This document shows, piece after piece, positions 1 to 13,900 of a stretch of DNA of 64,000 bases. The notes under the pieces were generated by a model, which was not told where the DNA came from, did no database searches, and saw only the letters and a program-made list of their open reading frames with translations. How positions within the stretch are numbered: position 1 is the stretch's first letter; the number at the start of each line of letters is the position of its first letter. The stretch is from Euptelea pleiosperma (Eukaryota > Streptophyta > Magnoliopsida > Ranunculales > Eupteleaceae): NCBI GenBank assembly GCA_035048495.1, contig CM068553.1:31086978-31150977 (forward strand). The letters are read 5' to 3'. The position numbers were made by a program, and so were the translations under genes.

Positions 1-2344
1 TACCAGGTACAAGTTTTAAAGATGATGCCTGATATGAATTCTAGGCATTTTGTTCCTTGTGCTGATATGGATTCTAGTCTTACTCAAATTGTTATTAATG
101 GAAATGCTAAGGAAACCAATTTATTTCAGCAAGCCAGAATGATATATAAGCATCTGAAATTCTTAAGATAACATTTTTCTCAAATGTTGGTATGTGAGCC
201 AAAAATATAACTACTGACTTCTTTTGAATATAAGGGTATTCATGACATTTTGACAGAATTCGGAAGCTCACAGTTGGTTTTGCCAAACAACAATACCAGC
301 TTCTACACACAGAACAACACTTCTCCAGTATGGTTTGCCAAACGCTATTCTAGAAAAGAGAGCTTCCCAATAGTTGCTTCCAAAGCTTCTGCAGAAGCGC
401 TTTTCTACAATGCTTCTACAGAAGCATTCCCAAACAAGGCCTTAGTGATTGATTCCATTGGAAAAATAAAAAGTATTTTATTGATTTTCAAAATGAAGTT
501 TCAAAATAATAATTTAACGAGTGATTCTATTGAGAAGAGAAAAAGATATTTTATATAATTGTTTCTATCTTTAAAAAAAATTCGAAGAAAAGAAAGTTGT
601 AATTTACTAAAGATAGAAAGATGTTGCACATCCCAGCCTATATAAAGACCTTCAATAGACGATGAACATTGTTCTTCTCTTGGCTCCTCTCTAGTTGGCC
701 ATCTCTCTCGGCTACACACCTCTAGTTGAATCTAATTGTTAATGCATAGGCATTGCATTAATTGTTGACTTTTATTGTGTATGAGCATCAAAGTTGTTGG
801 GATTGTCTGTTGTGACATATGCATGAGCGTTGCATCCTATGTTAAGTTTCAATGTATTCTTTTAATAGTTACATTAGGTTAGCAACAATGTATTAATTGT
901 AGATATCTGTTATTTGTTGGATATAATCTTTTGAGTTATTTTGGTTATCATTAACAATTAGATTCAAACTGTATGCCTATCATTATTAACATTACAAGTT
1001 AAGGAAGAACGTGAACCTAATTGAATCATTAATGCTCAGTATGTGATGACGTGCATTGTGCCTATACAAGAATTAGTTACTTGTAATCTTTAGTTAATTG
1101 GTTATGATCTTGTATATATTCATTGAGTTATGTTTTTGGACTTATTATAATTGAGATTATTATTATTATGATTTTATGTACATCTGCACACGTGCACTGG
1201 GAGGGTTTAATGTAGCTTTTACTTGCGAGTCGGTTGGACTCACCCTCGTGGGATCTCTTACTTTCAAGTTGGCACAAACACTAGAGATGCACAAAGAATT
1301 TGACTTAATTAGTACATGGGATATCCTTAGAGTAGTTATTTATTTTGAAAGGCATATAGTGAGGCTTGGGATATATTTACATTCAGTTAGTATTTGCAGT
1401 ATTCAAATTTTATGGTTAATTGGAGTATTAATTTTAATTCAATAATTTAAATGGTTCATATTTATCAGCTGGCACTAAATTATTATGACATATTTTTGGG
1501 GATTCGTTCCCTGATCTCGTCCTGGATTCTTGCGCGGATAGAGATATTCTAGCGTACGAGTTGCGGGGCATGACCCTAGTTAGTAAATTCGCGATTTATA
1601 TGCATATTAAATGCGATCTTTTACTTTTTCCAACAAAATGTATTAAACTCCCGTATAGATTGAATAATTCGGTAAAATTTGGATTTTTAAGTGTAAATCG
1701 AATAAAACTTGTTTTAAACGTTTGCCCGAATAAGTTGGCCTTATTATTCGGCTAGAATTCAGAAAAAAAAATTGAAAACAAGATAAAAAAATCTAATCCT
1801 AATCCTCGTCCTCAATCCCCACCAAACCCTACCCTAACCAACGAACCCCATTCCCAGTGATCCCCCACCCTTCACGATCCTCTTTGACTCTCCTGGAGGT
1901 GTTCCAAGCTCTGACGTTGCAAAGCAAGAAAGCGTTGTCGCTTGTAGGCTTGTAGCCAGAGAGCAAACTGATTATTTCCTTCAAGCAACCAGAGACCGGC
2001 CTTGTTACAGGGTTGCATCTCCCCTTCGCCTACACTGGTCATCTCAATTGCTTGCCTCACTCGGTAGTCGGTATTGCTTCTTGCTACTGTGCCATTCAAC
2101 TTCAACACTCGATTTAGCTTGCTGCGGTGTAGTGCTATACTTCTTTGCCAAAGGTATGAATGCAACGTCTCTTTCTCTCTCTAATTCTTTTATTGCTCCC
2201 CTCTCTTGACTTTACCCCAATCAACGTTCTTTAATGCTTCTCTCCTCTGTATTTTAAGAAATCTTATTTTTGTGAGGTTTTGTAATTAACAATTTAACAC
2301 CGAATTAGCAACAAATATCTTGGTTTATTTATTTTTTTATTGAG
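1..2344. other. intergenic DNA without a recognisable gene
   Basis: AT-rich, no convincing coding signal. The stretch ending about 441 (CATTCCCAAACAAGGCC followed by TTA) looks like the right end of a Tourist-type MITE whose left end is degraded. A TATATAAAG at 639-647 with a C/T-rich tract downstream may be a retroelement promoter. 1780-2165 is C-rich on the + strand with no family match. Confidence 0.5.
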
Positions 2345-2744
2345 CAAAACTTCTGTCACAATGTTGTGATAGAAGCTTATGTCACTACGCACAATACGAG
2401 CCACATGGCATACTCTTAGTGGACGATGATCATATGGATGTTTGGCCAGTCCCTCCGTGGGCCTGCAAGCCAAAAATCAACATGATTAGTGATTTACAAC
2501 CTTTGGATATTTGCACCTAAATAACGCTCAATAATGCTCAAATTCCTACCGTTAAAATCAACCCATGAAAATAACTTCAATGGAATCGCTTAGGAATCAC
2601 TAATCAGGCTGATTTTTGGTTTACAGGTCCACCGAGGGGCTAGTCAAACATCCAAATGGACATCGTCCACTAAGAGTGTGCCACATGGCTCGTATTGCTC
2701 ATTGTGATAGAAGCATCTGTCACAAGGTTATGATAGAAGTTTTA
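2345..2744. mobile_element. foldback MITE (400 bp, long inverted arms)
   Basis: The two halves are near-complements: AAAACTTCTGTCACAATG opens the left arm and the complement of AAAACTTCTATCATAACC closes the right. Internal blocks (CACATGGC, GGATGTTTGGCC, AAAAATCAACATGATTAGTG) pair with mirrored copies on the right. The same core recurs in several other places in the window. Confidence 0.75.
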
Positions 2745-3671
2745 CTTTTTTATTATAAGGCAGAGGTAGATAGAAAGGTGGACGGTGGAGGGTAGACCCA
2801 TTTCTTCCACTTTTGGTCGCACACAAAACAAAGTAAAACTTTGATGTCAGGCCATTGATATTCGCTCAAAAGTGCTTATTTTAAGCAATTATCATTTTAG
2901 TGTTATCGCACTCTCCCACGTAAAACTACTCTATTTATTCACTTTTCTATGTAAGTCTCTTTCATTGCGTAGAACACACTTTTCTGGATGAAATGGTATA
3001 TTTGCATGCATTAAACACATTTCCAGAGGTCTAGATATTAAGTCATTCTGATTAAGTCTCATTACGCGCTTCTTCTATCACAGGAAACCCCGATTGGATG
3101 ATTCTCGAGACTTGCAAGCCCACATTGATCATGGAAGCCCATTATCAGAGCTTAAAAAGATAATAGGCTATGATTAAAAGATATGGGCCAAGTACGGGCT
3201 GAACAAGGGGATCAAAGAGCCGGCCCAAAGAACCATGAGAGCGAGAGAGCTGATGACCAAGAGACGGGCTTAAGCCTTTAAAGCCACATAAAATGACAGA
3301 GATGTTGTCCTACTCTATTGGTGAAGCTCAATTGAAGGATTGATTGAAGACCTGGGTTCCAGACCCTCTACCAGTGCTTTTCTCTCCATTTTCTAACATT
3401 TTCTCTTTCATCTCCCCTAATTCTCTCTCCTCTCTCTAAATCATAATCTTCTCTCTTCTAACTTTAACTAACTCTCTCACCATGGCCGATCATCATCCTC
3501 ATAACATCTCAACCTTCCGATCCTCTCTACGGCCTACCATGGCTGATCTCCATCGTTCAATCCGCAGAATAACTACTCCTAGCCTCCGATCTAGCCATCC
3601 AACCATCTGATCATCAATCTGACCATCCAATCATCCATCCGATCTCCATCGTCCACTCAACAAAACCTAAA
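2745..3671. other. intergenic DNA, nothing recognisable
   Basis: Includes a partial trace of the foldback family near 2832 (GTAAAACTTTGATGTCAGG). 3370-3660 is C/T-rich with no stable reading frame. Confidence 0.4.
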
Positions 3672-3955
3672 GGCATGTTTGATTGAACAAGTAATTTTTT
3701 CTAGAAAATGGATCTGGGAAATGCATAAAACGGTTGATTGCAATTGAGAACACATCGTTTGATCCTCGGAAAAAGAAAAATGCATTTTTCTTGGAGGGAA
3801 ATGAATTCTCAAATTCTGGGCTTAGTAGGAAACATTATCCGAATTTAGATGGCTTGGTGGGAAAATTATACCAAATCAATAGGGCCATTTAAATAGGTTT
3901 AATGATGTTTTCCAAAGAAAAATGCAATTTTCTCGCTTGACAACCAAACACACCC
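3672..3955. mobile_element. MITE with TIR GGCATGTTTGATTG / CAACCAAACACACCC
   Basis: The 284-bp block has inverted ends and a second diverged copy at 55651-55928 in the HUB intron, with shared internal words (GAAATGAATTC, GGCTTAGTAG/GGCTAAGTAG, ATGGCTTGGT). The ends resemble Tourist/hAT-type GGGTGTGTTTGATTG termini. No clean target duplication is visible here. Confidence 0.65.
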
Positions 3956-5400
3956 TCACCCTTTTTTTACCCTAACCTTACCCACTTGTTTATAAGCTCT
4001 CTTCACGTTTTGGAAAACGATTCCCTCCCCCTTCTCAAAAACCAATCCTTCTTCTTCATCTTTTCCGATGAGCCAACTCCGGTGAACTTGGTAGGTTCTC
4101 TCCCTTCTTCTTCTTCTTCTTCTTCTTCTTCTTCTTCTTCTTCTTCTTCTTCTTTTTCTATACCGCTAGCTCGCCAGACTAGTTCATCTTCTTCGACAAG
4201 CTCTCCATTAATGCCTCCACCTTGAGGTGTAACACCAGCAACCAGCACCTCACGAACCTGCAAGTCTTGGCCTGTAGGTTCTCTCCCTTCTTCCCTTCTT
4301 CTTCTTCTTCTTCTTCTTCTTCTTCTCCTTCTCCTTCTCCTTCTCCTTCTTCTTCTTCCCTTCTTCACGTCGGAGTTGCAGAGGCTGCCTGACGAACGAG
4401 CACTGCCTCCTCCTTGCTAAGAACAACCAAACCACGACACATGCTTGTCTCCTCTTCCACCTCCGCCTGCAACTGCATTAGTAGCAAGCACTACAGTCCA
4501 AAAATGGACTATTTTGATCAGCCACCACCGGCCAGCATCATTGATTGACCTCCAACTCCGGTGGCCTGTGCATGTCCTCTTTCTCCTTCATCTCTCACGT
4601 CCATCTCCTCCTCCACGACCGTCTCTAAACCCCCTACTCATCCAACCATTCTCACGGCCCGCAAGGAGTTGTAGGCCATTATTTTTAGTCGGGTTCCCCT
4701 AGGCGAACCACACCAGCAGGTTGCACATTGGATCGCCGCCCCCAACACCAGCAACATCACTAACCAACTGAATCCCTCTTTGTTGGATGCTCAACCTGCC
4801 ACCTTCAACAGCGAGCCGCCTTCTCCATCTTCCACTCTTCACGGCGGCAACCACCTCCTCCTCATCTTCCACCGGAGCACACCTTGAAGCACCACCATCG
4901 CATTCACCCTTCCGGCCACCTCTCTTGTTAGTGGTCCACTCATGGCCGAATCACTCTGTTGACCATCTTCATGGTCAACCAAGGTATCTTCTCTCTTTCT
5001 TTTTCTTCTCACCTCTCTACTTGCTCTCACTAGATTTCCTCATTCTAAATCTTCTCCTCTCTATTTGTCTCTCTAAAACTTTTATTTTCTCTCTCTAAGA
5101 TATATTTCATTTCTTTACCTTCGCCCCTCTCCTACTCTCTTTTTCTTTCTAACTAAACTCTCTATCTCTTCTTTTTCTCTCTCTAGGTGCTTTCCTTTAT
5201 TTTCTCCCTCTAGACGTTCTCTCTCTCTTTAGGGTTTAATAAGCATTTCTTTATTTCTTTATAAGTTGAAACTTCAGTTGATTAATGGAATTGATTTTGA
5301 GATAGTTGTTTTATTTATTTATTTATTCTCCTTTATCATTGTTTTCCATAGTTGAGATAATCTCATCAAAAGCATGTTTTGAATCCCGATCTTGTCCACC
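3956..5400. repeat. pyrimidine-rich low-complexity region with TTC microsatellites
   Basis: (TTC)n runs at about 4104-4153 and 4281-4362, each preceded by the same words GTAGGTTCTCTCCCTTCTTC, so the two tracts are a local duplication. 4560-5230 continues as C/T-rich, CTCTCT-rich DNA. Open frames here are products of low complexity. Confidence 0.7.
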
Positions 5401-5668
5401 ACTCTCACCTCTCCATGAATTTCTGGCATTTCCACCTAGGGATGTAATTAACCATTGGATTTGTGTCTTTTATTAGTTGATTTTTAATTGTAGGATTTCT
5501 AGCATTAGTTGGGGTACAAAGATCCATAGCTTATAAATAACTAATCAACCTTATGTTTAGTATGTGGGCCTACCTAGAGATGGGACATACGGTATTAGTG
5601 ATTTGTAATCATTGGATTTGTCTTTTTATGGGTTGATTTTTAACTATGGGATATCTAGCATTATTTGA

Positions 5669-6133
5669 GGTACTCAAATATAAAAGTTAGAAAAAACTAA
5701 TTAGCCTGATTTTTAGTATGTAGGTCCACCTAGGGATGGGACAAACATCAATATGGTCTATTGTCTCTAATAATGTGCCACATGGCACACTCATAATGTG
5801 CCCCATCATTAGTGTTGATGATGGACATTCGTATTTGTTGCATTATGTGCCACTTAGGCTTTAGCCATTAAGATTTTGGCACGAATTAATCAGAGTAAAA
5901 GTACCTCAAATATAAAGGTTAGAAAAAACTAATCAGCCTGATTTTTAGTATGTAGGTCCACCTAAGGATGGGACAAACATCAATATGGTCTACTATCTCT
6001 AATAATGTGCCACATGGCGCACTCATAATGTGCCCATCATTAGTGCTGATGATGGACATCCGTATTTGTTGCGTTATGTGCCACTTAGGCTTTAGCCATT
6101 AAGATTTTGGCACAGATTAATCATAATAAAATA
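5669..6133. repeat. tandem duplication of a ~232-bp unit from the foldback family
   Basis: Unit 1 starts at 5669 (GTACTCAAATATAAAAG) and unit 2 at 5901 (GTACCTCAAATATAAAGG). Both run through GCCTGATTTTTAGTATGTAG, AATGTGCCACATGGC and TTAGCCATTAAGATTTTGGC with only a few differences. The region just upstream (5490-5668) is a more diverged third partial copy. Confidence 0.8.
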
Positions 6134-6429
6134 ATTATCAGAATAATTTTTTTTTTAATTTTTTTCTTTAAAGTAGCATTGATAATAGTAAATTGACGGA
6201 TGCCAAAAACAATCATTATAATGAGATGATATTTCTTGTAAATAATATTTTCATATTCTAAGTTTGGCAAAGATTCCGTATGACATAAAAACATTCATGT
6301 AACCGTTCCTACGAACATCAGTATAGTGTGAAGATGTCGTGGTACGCATACTTCGTCAACTACGTGAAGACTAGAAGACAAAGACAGCAAGAATTAGACG
6401 GTTGACAATAGGAGTCATCTGAGTAACTG

Positions 6430-7840
6430 TCCATTTATCGGTTATAAATCGTGTACGCTCGCTTAGGAAGGTAAGTGACTTAGTGGCCATAGGAATAGAT
6501 TTAAATGAGTAAAATATAATGGTCAAACCTAGTCATTGGACAAACCCGAGTCTTAGTCAAAGTTATTGACTTCTGGGAGAGTCCGATCGATTAGACTATT
6601 TGGGCCAATCGATTGGACAAAGCCCAATCGATTGGAGGCCTCTGTAAAATTGATTGGAGTTTACGAGACAGAACATGATCAAAGCCCAATCGATTGGATA
6701 CCTCTGTAAAATTGATTAAAGTCTACAAAACAGAACATGATCAGAGCCCAATCGATTGGAGACCTCTGTAAAATCGATTTGAGCCTACAAGACAGAAACT
6801 TTTTTAAGTTCGATCGATTGGACTATGAGCAATCGATTGGATTTACCAATGAAAAATCCATCCGTACAAGGCCAATCGATTGGATCCAAAATCCAATTGA
6901 TTGGACCTAACCCAATCGATTAGACCCAGAGTACAATCGATTAAACTTCATGCGGATTGAGTCTTTCTCAGATCCGATTATAATTCCCGCTCTCCTACGT
7001 TCTACAAGGCTCAGGGTTACGAATTCTATAAATATAACCCTTCTATACCTTCTCAACATACACTTCTACACTTCTATAGAAAGAAGAAAATATTTATTTA
7101 TTAGAGTGTCCATTCGAAGAGCAAGAAGCTTTTTATTTCATAAATATCTTGTGAGCTTGTTCCTCTTCTTGATCAAAGCCAAGAGCTTGATCCATTACTC
7201 AGCTTAGGTCTTCCACTTAGATATTTGACCTAGTAGCCTGAGTGTACCAGTGTGACTCAACACCATTGAGCAACCTAGGGTTCAGGGTGTACTGAATCAT
7301 TCACCTTCGGCAAAGGCTGAAGTGTTGAGAATTAAGATTGGAGTGGCCGATCGACGGTAGGTTTGGGGTGTACCAAACTGATAAGACGACAAGGCTTCTT
7401 GGCTGGGAGGGTGCGCGTGGACTTGTAGCATTGATTCAGAGGACGTGGACGCATCGGCAGTAAGCCTTGGCTAAGGTTAGAAGCTGTATTTGCAATCGTG
7501 CTGCGTAGGTAACTTTGTTTCGTTTAACTTTCCAGTTAGTGATATTTTTCGCCTAGACATGGTCCCGTGATTTTTCTTGGCTAAGGTTTCCACGTAAAAA
7601 TCTTTTGTCTTGTATGATTGTTTGTTTGTATTCCGCTATTCATATTGATTAAATCAAATGACAAAAAAAAAAAATACCACGGATGTATATTCGATTTGAA
7701 TCGGTTGTGATAATCATTTACCAAATAACTAAAGCATGCGATTTTCTCTCCTACTATAGACTAGTAAAACTATTTAGGTATAATTAATTTTAAATACCTA
7801 ATCAACCCCCCCTTCTAAGTATTTCTGATTAAAGAGAGCG
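6430..7840 (+). mobile_element. Copia-like LTR remnant (probably solo)
   Basis: A stretch around 7160-7850 resembles the 3' half of plant Copia/SIRE-type LTRs: GCCTGAGTGTACCAG, TTCGGCAAAGG, TTCTTGGCTAAGGTTTCCACG, then TACCTAATCAACCCCCCCTTC. No gag or pol sequence is attached on either side, hence a solo LTR or fragment. Boundaries are approximate and the class is judged by resemblance. Confidence 0.45.
6590..6945. repeat. tandem ~60-bp repeats with the palindrome CCAATCGATTGG
   Basis: At least seven copies or near copies of CCAATCGATTGG occur. Three consecutive units share CCAATCGATTGGA, CCTCTGTAAAATTGATT and ACAGAACATGATCA. They lie inside the putative LTR. Confidence 0.8.
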
Positions 7841-8685
7841 GACATGTGGTTATTTCATTTCTCTTATGTAAATAGACGGAAAATCAATTCAGTTAGATAT
7901 CCAAACAGCTAAATTTAAAATTTATTGAGAATTCCAAGTAATTTCCACAGTACAACCAAACACAAGAAATTTCAATTCTTCGAATTCAAATTCTTAGAAA
8001 TCACAAATCTTGGAATTCTATTTTCAATTCTAAATTCAAGCCTGATTGCAAAACAGACCCTAACCGTCTATCGCTTGTGGTTGTTACAATATTGTCCACG
8101 TGCGAACACCAACTAGTTTCTAAAAAAGAAAAAAAAAAACTCCCGCCTAACCCCAAGCTTTCCCTTTCCAAAGAAAAGGAAAAAAGAACCCTATCAAATC
8201 ATGTGTAGACTTATCTTATGGATCATCAGCCATAATTTTCTGATTTTTCAAAGGAACACAATGGGTCAAGGTGTTTTCATCTGATCGATCCAATCCTTAG
8301 CCGTAGAAATTCTCTTCAAGGGACCCACAGAATTGTTTCTCGTTCCTTCTAATTAATCATGTTCAACTCCACTTATAGTCCGAATTTACGGGCCATGAAG
8401 AGTACAACTACAACCACCTTTGGTTTTCCCACGTCAATGACGCAATTAGCGTCAGATCCAAGCCATAAATACGGTCATCATGGTGGGCCCCACTCTCTAC
8501 TAAAAATTGTCGCCACGTATACGCTTCTGGATCCTGCATACGGCAACACAAAAGGCGCCATTCGCCTCCCACACATTTAAAACTTCAAAACTTTCTCTTT
8601 TGTGCCCTAAAAATCCCCAATTTTCTCTGCAACACCTCTTCATGTCCTCCTCTGCAAAACCCTAGCTGAGCTTCTTTAATCCGCC
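7841..8685. other. upstream region of the SMPD4-like gene
   Basis: AT-rich DNA followed by the gene's likely promoter. 7925-8060 is rich in AATTC/GAATT words and ends in AACAGACCCTAACC, suggesting a degraded MITE. No coding signal; the small open frames do not resemble proteins. Confidence 0.4.
8657..8664 (+). promoter_or_regulatory. telo-box (AAACCCTA) in the leader of the SMPD4-like gene
   Basis: AAACCCTA lies 22 bp before the first ATG, in a pyrimidine-rich leader. Telo-boxes are common near the 5' ends of plant housekeeping genes. A TATA-like ATTTAAAA sits about 80 bp further upstream (8574-8581), which would suit a start near 8605. Both are inferred from position only. Confidence 0.35.
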
Positions 8686-10907
8686 ATGATTCCTCACTTA
8701 TACGCCATGGATTCTCAGAACAAAGCTCAAGAACTCGCGTCGATGATCTTCGCCTCTTCATCTACTTTAAAGATCTCTGCCGCTTGTGCTGCAATCGAAA
8801 CCTTCCTACAAAAACACACTGCAGACCAGAGCCGATCGTTCTTCTCGATCGCGTTTCCTGTCTTAATTTGCAAGATCTTCGGTTTCGATGAATCATCGTC
8901 GCCTCAATCTCGTTCATCTTCTTCTAATGGATGGATGGATCAGATTCACGCTTCAAATGATTCTGAGCTTGCAAATCGGGTTTTCAATCTCCTCTCTCCG
9001 TCTGGCATTTTGTTTTCGTCAATTTCTTCTGTAGATAGGCATTCTCTAGTGAAATATGTTTTCCCGGTGGAGAGATTGCCCGAGTGGGCGAGGTTTATGC
9101 TTCAGAGTGATAGAGATTGTCGTGTTCTATCGGATTTGTGTCCGTTGTTTAAAGGTAGGATCAAGGAGGATACGATCAAGGGTTTGTATCAGGTTCAGTT
9201 GAATGTGTTTGAGTACTACATGTTCTGGTTTGCTTATTATCCTGTTTGCAAAGGGAGCAGTGAGAATTCTAATGCAGTAGCAGTCAAGAGGACTCGAAGG
9301 TTTAGGTTGGAGAAATGGACCTCTTCTTTTCCGGTTTTGGCAGGTGCCACCCGTGGACCAGGGCAGAAAACTCAGTGTGGCTTGTACAGTCGACTTCTTT
9401 ATGCCTATCTCCGCACATTTGTGCCAAATTATGGTTCCAATGCTCATCAGCCTTACCGTAGTTCTCTTCTTCACTATTCATCGGGCTGTGATGGTTCCGT
9501 TCTCTTGCGAGTGGAGTTCATGGTTTATACACTGATACACTTTTGGTTGGTTGATAATGATTTCTCACCAATGCCCGTGAATGTATGCCGATCATTTGGT
9601 GTGTCTTTTCCTTTTCGAGCAGTTTTGGGTGAGATGCCCCCGACCTCTGGGTTGGGGGAAGTGGTGATGTTATTTGTGAAATATTTTAATAGTAGCTTGG
9701 TTTTTCTTAAAGAAGTGTCTGAACCAGTTGAATATACTGGAAGTCCTCAGTGGAGGGTCTCAGGTTCTGTTGACTCTGTGAAGTCCAGGGCTGCTGTGTC
9801 ACAAAGTTCTGTTGGTTCTTGGAACTTATTGATCCAGAGGCCATTGTACAGGTTTATATTGAGGTCATTTTTGTTCTGCCCGATGGGAACTTCAATCAAG
9901 AATACATCTCAGATATTTTCCCTTTGGATTAGCTACATGGAGCCTTGGAAAATAAACTTGGAAGATTTTGCGCAGCTTGATGCACTTATAGATCAATCCA
10001 CTGAAAACTCAAAAAATGAGAAGACTCAGTTCCCAGTTGAAAAGGATGTCATCAGGGACAATTGCCAATCAGCATGTGGTTATACATCTTCTTGGCAAGG
10101 CCATGTGCTGTCCAACTATCTATTTTATAGCTCTTTGGTTATGCATTTTCTTGGGTTCGCGCACAAGTTTCTTCACACCGATGCAGAAACGATAATTCAG
10201 ATGGTGGTGAAGGTTCGTCTCTGACTTATCAGTCTGCTTTACTTCATTGGCCATGTTTTGAAGTTGCAATCCTTGAATTGATCAATCTAAATGTTGTCTG
10301 ACATTGCATGCATTATGTATTCATTTTCTAGTTTGAGATGTATTCATATCCTTCATTGTAAGTATGTAGATACCCAATGAGTTTAATATTGCGGTACTGG
10401 AGGACTTTGGTGGCAAACCATGTGATAACCTTTATGACTAAATGTTGGTAGTTGGGCAAGTACGAGGGTTTGTAGCCTATATGTTGTATTTCAGGCATAT
10501 AGTGCTAGTTCTTCCTTCTGATGGGTCATTGTGTATCCGAATCTAAATGGTATTTGCAATGACATGGAATGTGAGAGCAGGTGGGGTAGGGAGAGGGCGG
10601 TTGTGTGGGTGGGTTAAGCATTTGTGGATTTAGAGCTTGTCACATATCATGTGGGCTGTCTCAATCATTGTATGGTGGCCTCCATAACATAATATAAGCA
10701 AAGCTTTGAATTTCAATTTCAACCTAGGTTTCAGCCCAGTTCGAAACCAAAATATAAGACAAAATTTCGCCTAAAATTTTGAAAATTCTATGAAATTTGG
10801 ACAAGGTTTAAAAAGGCTAGTTCAGGTATTGAGGCGGTTTGCCTCCAAAAGGCAAGGCTTAGCCTCGAGACAGTGCTGAGGGCCTGAGGCATAAGCCTCA
10901 TTTTCAG

Positions 10908-10944
<37 letters not shown>

Positions 10945-13900
10945 AGAACAAAACAAAAATAGTGGCTTGAAAAATTCTAAAAAAAGTATAATCAATTTTA
11001 GAAAAATTAGAACCAGCATACAACATGCAAAAAATAACTTAAAATAAGCATAAAAGTTACTGAGGCTATAGCTTTTTTTACCTTAGGAGCTAAAAGCTTG
11101 ATGTTGATATCAAATCTTAACAAACATAAATCACATAACTAAATTATCAAATCTAAATAGTTAATAAAATAAGTCCACTAACAAAGTAACTAACAAAATA
11201 GAGCTAGGAAAATAGTAGAGCAAGTCTGTAATGCTTTGATTTTTTGCTTGAGTTTACCAAATCTAAATAGTTAATAAAGTCAGTCCACTAATAAAGTATC
11301 AACACTAACAATATCTAACACGATAGAGCTAGGAAAATAGTAGAGCAACTTGTAATGCTTTGATTTCTTGCTTGAGTTTGGTGAGGTTCCTAATAAGAAA
11401 ATCGTAAGTGACGAAATCAAAATCCGATGAGATTTGGCCTCTATGAGAATTTCTCTCTAATGGGGAAAACTAGGGATGAAAGCTCAAACTTAGGGTTTCT
11501 CACAAAATAAAAGGTTTTACATAACAAAATTAAGACCTTTTAGATCATTTTTATCATAAAAGATCATTGGGGAGGGTATTTTGGAAAATCTAGTGGAAAA
11601 GATTAAAAAATGAAAATAAGGGATTACTATTTTGGGTTTTAACGTGTAAAAGTGAGGTTATAGCCGCTTGTGCGCCTCGAGGCTATAGCCTGACCATTGA
11701 GGCTATAGCCTCAAGGCTGTTTCTTGGAGCCTTAAGGCTAGGCGAGCCTCAAGGCGTAGCCTCAAGACGTAGCCTCAAAAATCCTTTTTAAACCATGATC
11801 TTGGAGTGCATAACATGCTTATGGAAGGTGGACTCTTAATCTACACTCTCGAAAATCAGTTAGAGTCGAACAATTTTTGTTGTTGTGCCAACTAAATCTT
11901 CACTTTGCCAAGTTAACTTTGTAAGCAAACACCCCCTTAAGAACTATTAGAAGGATTATTTCTTTCGTTGCTTATGCACAAGTGCAAAATTAAATCGTAG
12001 CTTGTGGACAGATACAGAATTAAATCTCAGATTTGCTAAACTCCTTGTATACATAATAAAGTGTCGTCGGACACCACAAATCTTCAGCCGCCAATCAGTA
12101 GTCTAGCCTTGCCAGTTGTCGTTGGTATTGGTGGTTGTAGTTTGACTAGTTTCAGCCCAAAGCCTTGACCATTGTTGCCAGTGAGAGGTTGAAGATGATG
12201 ACAATTTTGTAAATTTTTGGAAAAATTAGTCGAGCTAAATCAAATATTACAAAAAAAAAATGATGCTTATACATTTCATACCATGTGAGACGAACATTTA
12301 GGATTTTGGTGTACAAGCTCCATTTCAAGACCATTCGACCTTCATTTTGCGGAAATATTACACTATTGGACTCATGAATTTACGAAAAATTGTTTTACAC
12401 CATCCTAATAGAAAAGTTGCACCATGATCTAGTGAGTCTTGAAGAGCCATAAAACACGCATACATAGTGCTGTTTTGGTTTGATCAAGGATCAAACGACC
12501 TCCAAATTGCACAAATCAAATACATTGTGATCATGAGGGTTAGGACAATCACATTCGACGATCTTGAAGGATAAACGTATTCATCACAAGACATTATAAA
12601 GCACGCGTTCATTACTAGTTTGGCTTGATCGAGGACTTAATTGAACTCCGATACATGCAAACATGATATCGTCATGATTGTGACAACAAAACCAATCATT
12701 CAACGCCACTATAAAGAGCAAAGTCACGTTTAATCTAGTGAATCACCGGAATACCATTATACAATCTACACTATTTCATATTTGATGGCTATTTGCAGTT
12801 TTGTAAGTAAAGATTGTCATAGGAGGCACGCCATAGACACCTAGATCTACAAAGGACTTCTAAACCTACAAGAATCCAACGATTAAATTTTCCAAAGGCT
12901 TTAAAGTTCTCAATGGTTGGAACATCATTCTCAACACATCTCACTCACCGTTACGCACCAAAACCTGGAAATGTGCAGAAGATTGCTTGATGGAAATTTT
13001 GACTTAGATTCAGAAAAAGTAGAGTTGAAGGAATTTACTTCTATTCTCGATTGGGAATCAACCCCAATCTTTGATGAAGTGGTACAGGGGCTTATCTTTG
13101 GTAGTAAAACCATCTATGACAAGGAAGATATAATTATAGTAGAAGATGGTCCAACTATGGAATTAATCAATCCTTGATGAGGGCTCCGTGATCAATTGCG
13201 ATGGTGCACCCATTTCTGCTTATGGTAGTCTTCTCTTTGATGAGAAACCCATCTATGACACTGATGGGGCACTACTTATTTATGAAGCCTATTGTGATGA
13301 CCCGGCCTATGAGAGTGGTCTTATCTATGATGTGGTAGTAGATGAGAAGACTAAAGACAGAAGATTGCTTGAAAAAGTTTGACTTAGATGTAGAAGAAGT
13401 GGAATTTAAGGAATTTACTGCTATCATCGATTGGGAATTGCTCCCAATCTTTGATGAATAGGTAGAAGAAAAAGGCATCGACTTAGTTGACCTCAACTAC
13501 GACCTGATCTTTGATGAAGAAATAGTTAGTGGCAACGGTGGTGGACCTATTTTTGGCAATGAGACCATCTATGAATCTATGACAGGGAAGAGATAATTAT
13601 AGCAGAAGATAAGTTGGTCCAACTATGAAAGTAATCAATCCTTGATGTGGGCTCCGTGATCGACTGCAATGGTGCACCCATTTCCGCTTATGACGATACT
13701 CTTTTTGATGAGAAACCCGAGTATGACAGTGATGAGTCACATCTTATTTATGAATCATATTGTGACAACCCTACCTTTGAGAGTGATCCTATCTATGATG
13801 TGATAGTGGACGAGGAGACTAAAGACATGCCTCTCTTTGATGAGGGAATGACCGAAGAGTTGGAGTTTGTGTTACCCAAGAACCGGCGACTCATGGGTTT

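Noticed and set aside
4003..4435. Minus-strand open frames with long runs of Arg, Lys and Glu
   Set aside because: They are translations of TTC/CTT microsatellites, with no conserved domain or start context.
9127..9474. 115-residue minus-strand frame
   Set aside because: Shadow of SMPD4-like exon 1, whose + strand translation is family-like.
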